From assembly GCA_003854985.1 (NCBI GenBank), contig RQOG01000038.1, forward strand, positions 1 through 64,000: a stretch of 64,000 nt of DNA. Reading direction: 5' to 3'. Each line of letters opens with the position of its first letter. Position 1 is the first letter of the stretch. Position numbers and translations under genes: made by a program. A model generated the notes under the pieces. That model was not told the origin of the DNA. It made no database searches and saw only the letters and a list, made by a program, of their open reading frames with translations. This document shows, piece after piece, positions 59,891-64,000 of the stretch. The DNA comes from Calditrichota bacterium. GTDB lineage: Bacteria > Calditrichota > Calditrichia > Calditrichales > Calditrichaceae.

Positions 59891-61201
59891 ATGCGTGAAA
59901 TAAAAATTCAACCTGCTAAAGGGAAATTGGGAGTGCTGCTGCCAGGACTTGGCGCAGTGAGCACCACTTTTATTGCCGGCGTTCTGGCAGTAAGAAAAGG
60001 ATTGGCCAAACCTTTTGGATCATTAACCCAGTTGAATCACATCCGCCTGGGAAGACGCGATGAGAACCGTAATCCGTTAATAAAAGAATTAATTGCACTT
60101 TCTGATATGAATGATTTGTACTTTGCCGCCTGGGACCTTTTCGAAGATAATGCCTATGAATCCGCCGTGAATGCAGGCGTACTGGAACTGTCTCTGCTCG
60201 ATCAGTTGAAGGACGAACTTTCGGCGATAAAACCTTTCAAAGCGGTATTTGAAAAAAAATATGTTAAAAGACTTGACGGTAGTTATGTTAAAAAGTATTC
60301 AAATAAATATGAAGCTTACGAAGCTTTGAGAGAAGATATCAGAAATTTTAAAAAGGCGAATAATCTGGACAGGATGATAATGGTTTGGTCCGGTAGCACA
60401 GAGATTTTTCTTAAAGCAAGCGAAGTTCATAAGACTATTGAATCCTTTGAAAAAGGGCTTCGGGAAAATCACCCCGATATTGCGCCCAGTATGATTTATG
60501 CCTGGGCCGCTATCGCCGAAGGAGTGGCTTATGCCAATGGGGCGCCGAATTTAAGCGCCGATCTTCCGGCCATGTACCAATTTGCCGATAAGATGAATGT
60601 GCCTCTGGCCGGCAAGGATTTCAAAACCGGACAGACTTTGATGAAGACCATTCTTGCACCCGGTTTAAAAGCCAGAATGCTCGGTATTGGCGGATGGTTT
60701 TCAACCAACATTTTGGGAAACCGCGACGGAGAAGTTCTGGACGATCCCGGATCATTTAAGACCAAAGAAGAAAGTAAACTTTCGGTTCTGGAACAGATAT
60801 TACAGCCGCAGCTTTATCCGGATCTTTATAAAGATTTATACCATAAAGTGCGGATTAATTATTATCCACCCCGCAAAGACAATAAAGAGGGCTGGGATAA
60901 TATAGATATTTTCGGATGGCTTGGTTATCCCATGCAGATTAAGATAGATTTCTTGTGCCGGGACAGTATTCTGGCCGCTCCGATCATACTGGATTTGGTG
61001 CTTTTCCTCGATTTGGCGCAAAGGGCGAAATTCAAAGGTATCCAGGAATGGCTTTCGTTTTATTTTAAAAGTCCAATTTATGCGCCGGGGCTGTATCCGG
61101 AACACGATTTATTCATACAATTGATGAAACTGAAAAATACGCTGCGTGTGATGGCCGGAGAACAGGAAATTACGCATTTAGGTCTCGACTATTATATTTA
61201 A
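59891..61201 (+). CDS. ino1: myo-Inositol-1-phosphate synthase
   Basis: This enzyme converts glucose-6-phosphate to inositol-1-phosphate using NAD. The 436-residue length fits the bacterial/archaeal INO1 class. 'KLGVLLPGLGAVSTTFIAGVLAVRKG' (about 12-37) is the NAD-binding loop, 'DRMIMVWSGSTE' (about 160-171) follows, and 'AGKDFKTGQTLMKTILAPGLKARMLGIGGWFSTNILGNRDGEVLDDP' (about 238-284) contains the conserved active-site Lys and Asn residues. It lies 2 nt after the CDP-alcohol transferase. Together they would make inositol phospholipid, a trait of some FCB-group bacteria. Confidence 0.96.
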   Translation: MREIKIQPAKGKLGVLLPGLGAVSTTFIAGVLAVRKGLAKPFGSLTQLNHIRLGRRDENRNPLIKELIALSDMNDLYFAAWDLFEDNAYESAVNAGVLELSLLDQLKDELSAIKPFKAVFEKKYVKRLDGSYVKKYSNKYEAYEALREDIRNFKKANNLDRMIMVWSGSTEIFLKASEVHKTIESFEKGLRENHPDIAPSMIYAWAAIAEGVAYANGAPNLSADLPAMYQFADKMNVPLAGKDFKTGQTLMKTILAPGLKARMLGIGGWFSTNILGNRDGEVLDDPGSFKTKEESKLSVLEQILQPQLYPDLYKDLYHKVRINYYPPRKDNKEGWDNIDIFGWLGYPMQIKIDFLCRDSILAAPIILDLVLFLDLAQRAKFKGIQEWLSFYFKSPIYAPGLYPEHDLFIQLMKLKNTLRVMAGEQEITHLGLDYYI

Positions 61202-61213
61202 ATCTTTCTCAAA

Positions 61214-61245
61214 TTCCGGGCGCTATTTTTTGCGCCCGGGTTTAT
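61214..61245 (+). terminator. Hairpin terminator after ino1
   Basis: CCGGGCGC (61216-61223) pairs with GCGCCCGG (61232-61239) around an 8-nt loop, followed by GTTTATAAT. The stem is strong but the T tract is short, so termination may be partial before tmk. Confidence 0.65.
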
Positions 61246-61307
61246 AATATACTATTTTCATTTTCTAGTAACTTATTGATCAATATTTCAACATACAGGT
61301 CTTGATA

Positions 61308-61937
61308 ATGAAAAAAACTGATAATCGGCGGTTTATCTCTTTCGAAGGTATCGACTATTCCGGCAAATCCAGTCAGATCAACCTTTTACGCGACTACCTC
61401 TCCGATAAAGGATTCGAAGTTTATGTACTCAGAGAACCGGGGGGAACCATAATTTCAGAAAAAATCCGGGAAATTTTATTGGATAAAAAAAATAATGAAA
61501 TGGATAAAATGGCCGAAATATTTCTATATAGCGCCGCCAGAATTCAATTGACTAATGAAAAGATTGCACCGCTGTTAATCAAGGGTTATTATGTTCTGGC
61601 AGACCGGTTTGTGGATTCGACCACAGCGTATCAGGGATTCGGCAGAGAAATTAACCTGGATTTAGTTAAAAAAATAAATGAGGCGGCCACCGGCGGATTG
61701 ATGCCGGGTTTGACTTTTTATCTTGAAATTGAACCGAAACTTGCTGCGCTTCGGCGCGTTGAAAGCGGAAGAACGGAGGACCGGTTGGAAAAGTCAGGAA
61801 TAGAGTTTTATAACCGGGTGTTTGAAGGATATAAAAAAATTGCCAAACAGGAGCCGGGCAGAGTTAAAGTGATAGATGCCAGACTGAGTATAGAAGAAAT
61901 ACATAGACAGATTATAAAAATCATAAATATCAATTAA
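61308..61937 (+). CDS. tmk: Thymidylate kinase
   Basis: A 209-residue dTMP kinase. The P-loop is 'ISFEGIDYSGKSSQINLL' (about 10-27), where Tyr-Ser replaces the usual Gly-x. The DRF-type motif is in 'VLADRFVDSTTAYQGFGREI' (about 94-113), and 'LREPGGTIISEKIREILLD' (about 41-59) is the dTMP-binding loop. The lid 'RRVESGRTEDRLEKSGIEFYNRV' near 145-167 has the expected Arg residues. ATG 61308 is preferred to the TTG two codons earlier. It forms dTDP for DNA synthesis, complementing the dUTPase at 47.8 kb. Confidence 0.96.
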   Translation: MKKTDNRRFISFEGIDYSGKSSQINLLRDYLSDKGFEVYVLREPGGTIISEKIREILLDKKNNEMDKMAEIFLYSAARIQLTNEKIAPLLIKGYYVLADRFVDSTTAYQGFGREINLDLVKKINEAATGGLMPGLTFYLEIEPKLAALRRVESGRTEDRLEKSGIEFYNRVFEGYKKIAKQEPGRVKVIDARLSIEEIHRQIIKIININ

Positions 61938-61949
61938 TCGGGTTTTTTT

Positions 61950-63620
61950 ATGGAAACAAAATTAAACTTAAAGATGATCCGGTATGTATTAACAGGATTG
62001 TTTTTATTAATCTCAATACAGACTTCATTGGCAGATGATGCGGATTATTACCAAAAACTGAAAAAGAGCTGGACTTATATGAGGCAGGTTTATGAACAGT
62101 TAAACCAGCATTATATGGAGGAAATTGATCCGTATCCGCTCGTTAAGGCCGGTATTGACGGCATGCTGAATAAGCTTGATCCCTATACCGTATTTATGGA
62201 AGATGACGGGGAGAGACAACTCAGAATTATCACAACCGGTAAGTACGGCGGGCTGGGCCTGGAAATCGGACTCAGAAATAAAAAAGTAACCGTGATCTCG
62301 CCTATTGAAGATTCGCCTGCAAAAAAAATAGGTATTCAGGCCGGTGATATAATCATTGAAATTGATGGGAAATCCATATCGGATTGGAATATTGATAAAG
62401 TGTCCGCTCATCTGCGCGGCGATATCGGCACAAAAGTCGCTTTAAAAATTATCCGTCCGGGTTGGGAAAAGCCGTTTGAAGTCACGATGATTCGCGATCT
62501 GATTGTCATCGAAGATGTTAATTATGCCGGATTTGTCGCTCCCGGAATTGCATACGTGAGTTTAACCGGTTTCACCGAAAAAGCTGCCTCAGAAATGAAG
62601 AAAGCAATTTCCGATCTGAAAGATGAAGACGAAATAAAGGCTTTTATATTAGATTTACGCAGAAATCCGGGAGGATTACTTTCCTCAGCGGTCGAGGTGG
62701 TTAACATTTTTGTGCCTAAGGGTGAATTGGTCGTATATACCAAGGGTTACAGGGAAAAAGAAACAAAGTTTTTTACTAAAGACGATCCTTTATTAAAGGA
62801 TATTCCACTGGCGGTTCTGGTAGATGAGGGCAGCGCCAGCGCATCGGAAATTGTTGCCGGAGCCTTACAGGACCTGGATAGAGCCGTCATTATCGGAGAA
62901 CCGACCTTTGGCAAAGGGCTGGTTCAAAAAGTCTATCCGATTGATGAAAATTCAGATGCCAGAATAAAAATTACCACGGCTAAATATTTTGTGCCCAGTG
63001 GCCGGTGTATCCAAAGGCAGGAATATAACAGCGATGCCAGTTTTATTGTTCGGGATTCACTTTCTGATGAAGATGAAGCGGATTTGTATTTCACCAGAAA
63101 TAAACGTATGGTCTATGATAAAGGCGGCGTGTATCCGGATGTGCTTGTTAAAAAAGATTCCCTTGATTTCTATCTGGTTGATATGATCCGGTCAAATTTA
63201 TTTTTTGACTTTGCCGTCAAATATCATCGGCAATATCCTGAATGGAAAAATGAATATGAAACCGACGATAAAATTCTAACGGATTTTGAATCTTTTATAA
63301 AAGAACAGAATTATACACTTAAAAGTATTTATGATGATGAAATCGAAAGCCTGGAAAAACAATTGATACAATTGGATGATAATCAGGCTTATGTCAGAAT
63401 AATTGATGAGTTGAAAATCAGGTTGCAGCACGAAAAACAGGAAAAATATAACCAAAACCGCCAGCGAATGAGGGAAATATTATTGTTTGAATTAGCCGAA
63501 AAATACAACGGTAAAGACTTCCGGTATCAACTTGCTCTTAAATCCGATGCGTTCCTGAAGGAAGCTACAACCATCCTGTCTGATATCCCTCACTATAACG
63601 ATGTTTTAGCTATCAGATAA
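61950..63620 (+). CDS. S41-family C-terminal processing peptidase
   Basis: A 556-residue exported tail-specific protease. The signal peptide spans residues 10-28 ('YVLTGLFLLISIQTSLA'). The PDZ domain carries 'GGLGLEIGLRNKKVTVISPIEDSPAKKIGIQAGDIIIEIDGK' (about 95-136, shown in part). The S41 core has 'LDLRRNPGGLLSSAVEVVNIF' (about 234-254), the catalytic Ser in 'DEGSASASEIVAGALQD' (about 291-307) and Lys in 'TFGKGLVQKVYP' (about 317-328). A C-terminal coiled-coil extension of about 120 residues is typical of the CtpA type in FCB bacteria. It follows tmk by 12 nt. Confidence 0.94.
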   Translation: METKLNLKMIRYVLTGLFLLISIQTSLADDADYYQKLKKSWTYMRQVYEQLNQHYMEEIDPYPLVKAGIDGMLNKLDPYTVFMEDDGERQLRIITTGKYGGLGLEIGLRNKKVTVISPIEDSPAKKIGIQAGDIIIEIDGKSISDWNIDKVSAHLRGDIGTKVALKIIRPGWEKPFEVTMIRDLIVIEDVNYAGFVAPGIAYVSLTGFTEKAASEMKKAISDLKDEDEIKAFILDLRRNPGGLLSSAVEVVNIFVPKGELVVYTKGYREKETKFFTKDDPLLKDIPLAVLVDEGSASASEIVAGALQDLDRAVIIGEPTFGKGLVQKVYPIDENSDARIKITTAKYFVPSGRCIQRQEYNSDASFIVRDSLSDEDEADLYFTRNKRMVYDKGGVYPDVLVKKDSLDFYLVDMIRSNLFFDFAVKYHRQYPEWKNEYETDDKILTDFESFIKEQNYTLKSIYDDEIESLEKQLIQLDDNQAYVRIIDELKIRLQHEKQEKYNQNRQRMREILLFELAEKYNGKDFRYQLALKSDAFLKEATTILSDIPHYNDVLAIR

Positions 63621-63651
63621 TCATCAGGTTTCTTCTGAATAAATTTTTATT

Positions 63652-63685
63652 AAAAGCCGCTTTAAGAATAAGCGGTTTTTTTATT
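63652..63685 (+). terminator. Intrinsic terminator after the S41 peptidase
   Basis: CCGCTT (63657-63662) pairs with AAGCGG (63670-63675), extended by A/T pairs, and is followed by TTTTTTTATTTTT. It separates the peptidase from the cca-like gene. Confidence 0.88.
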
Positions 63686-63760
63686 TTTACTGTACATTGA
63701 AACTTTAAACAAGGATTAATAAATTAATAATTCTTTTATAATAGAAAAGGCCGGGAATTA

Positions 63761-64000
63761 ATGTCTGTAAGCATTGATGAACTTTTTTCCAAAATTTATC
63801 AGACTGCCGGAAATTGCGGCTACCAGATTTATGTGGTAGGCGGCTATGTGCGGGACAAACTGCTCGGGAAAGAAGTAAAAGATATTGATTTCGTTGTGGT
63901 AGGAGACGCCATGGTCTTTGCCGACAGGTTAAAAAAAGATTTACATTTAAAGCGCATCATCAGGTATCCCCGTTTCGGGACTTTTATGGCTTGTTATTAT
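63761..64000 (+). CDS. cca: CCA-adding tRNA nucleotidyltransferase, N-terminal part (cut by the window edge)
   Basis: The first 80 residues of a class II nucleotidyltransferase. 'YQIYVVGGYVRDKLLGKEVKDIDFVVVGD' (about 22-50, shown in part) has the GGxVRD fold motif and the catalytic DxD ('DIDFVV'). 'RYPRFGTFMACYY' continues the head domain. The ATG at 63761 is preceded by AAAAGG. Such enzymes add or repair the 3' CCA of tRNAs, which fits the absence of encoded CCA in the four tRNA genes here. A poly(A) polymerase of the same fold cannot be excluded from this fragment. Confidence 0.9.
   Translation, partial: MSVSIDELFSKIYQTAGNCGYQIYVVGGYVRDKLLGKEVKDIDFVVVGDAMVFADRLKKDLHLKRIIRYPRFGTFMACYY

Overview
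The window looks like one contig of a moderately AT-rich, Gram-negative-type bacterium of the FCB/Calditrichota-like branch. The evidence is the C-terminal 'NFPNPFNP ... LPSGIYFYK' sorting-type domain on a secreted esterase, several lipoproteins and signal peptides, an outer-membrane-type barrel protein, myo-inositol-phosphate synthase beside a CDP-alcohol phosphatidyltransferase, and dense operons joined by ATGA overlaps. The genus assignment is inference. About 57 protein genes and four tRNA genes are supported; the last gene (cca-like) runs off the right edge.

Layout. 0.2-2.7 kb: a hydroxyacid dehydrogenase, an MBL hydrolase and a pteridine-reductase-like SDR on the + strand. 2.7-10.1 kb (- strand): plsX, a family X DNA polymerase broken by an in-frame TAG, a small ORF, and an ALDH-CPBP protease-GMC oxidoreductase operon. 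10.3-12.6 kb: aconitase with a good terminator. 14.3-20.7 kb: a tricarboxylate cluster. A TrmB regulator, a citryl-CoA-lyase-like protein, a degenerate HD protein, an isocitrate/isopropylmalate dehydrogenase and a PrpD-family protein run leftward from a shared promoter region with the CitF-like CoA-transferase. No acyl-carrier subunit or citrate lyase maturation gene is visible. 21.6-26.9 kb: an SPL-like radical SAM protein, lipoprotein oligoendopeptidase F, and a trpR-trpB2-small Cys protein operon with an operator overlapping the trpR ribosome binding site. 27.0-30.3 kb: a tight operon of a GT4 glycosyltransferase, two 6-pyruvoyl-tetrahydropterin synthase homologues, GTP cyclohydrolase I and a sepiapterin-reductase-like SDR. 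It reads as a pathway to a glycosylated tetrahydropterin.

31.4-46.1 kb is a hemicellulose locus (DUF5060/DUF4038 glycosidase, GH8 xylanase, CE15 glucuronoyl esterase) split by an accessory island at about 33.3-42.0 kb. The island holds a GxxExxY gene with a truncated duplicate of its leader, two toxin-antitoxin modules lying between 81-bp direct repeats, and a markedly AT-rich run of unknown secreted or lipoprotein genes ending in an ApeA-like HEPN anti-phage protein. It ends with a DUF3795 protein whose two halves are joined only by a -1 shift at an A AAA AAG heptamer, and an attC-like imperfect palindrome.

46.2-54.2 kb (- strand): an FGGY kinase with a dimeric dUTPase, then a long operon from a cyclic-nucleotide-binding protein through an AI-2E family permease, a methyltransferase, a membrane protein and a thiamine-binding protein to an active HtrA protease and a catalytically dead HtrA paralogue. 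54.5-54.9 kb: tRNA-Glu, His, Arg and Pro. 55.0-64 kb: housekeeping genes (rdgB, ECF sigma factor, a saccharopine/alanine dehydrogenase-like protein, nadE, rsmI, an inositol lipid pair, tmk, a C-terminal processing protease, cca).

The best candidates for undescribed biology are the pterin-glycoside operon, the ACP-free citrate cleavage cluster, the AT-rich island around the ApeA-like protein, and the frameshifted DUF3795 gene.
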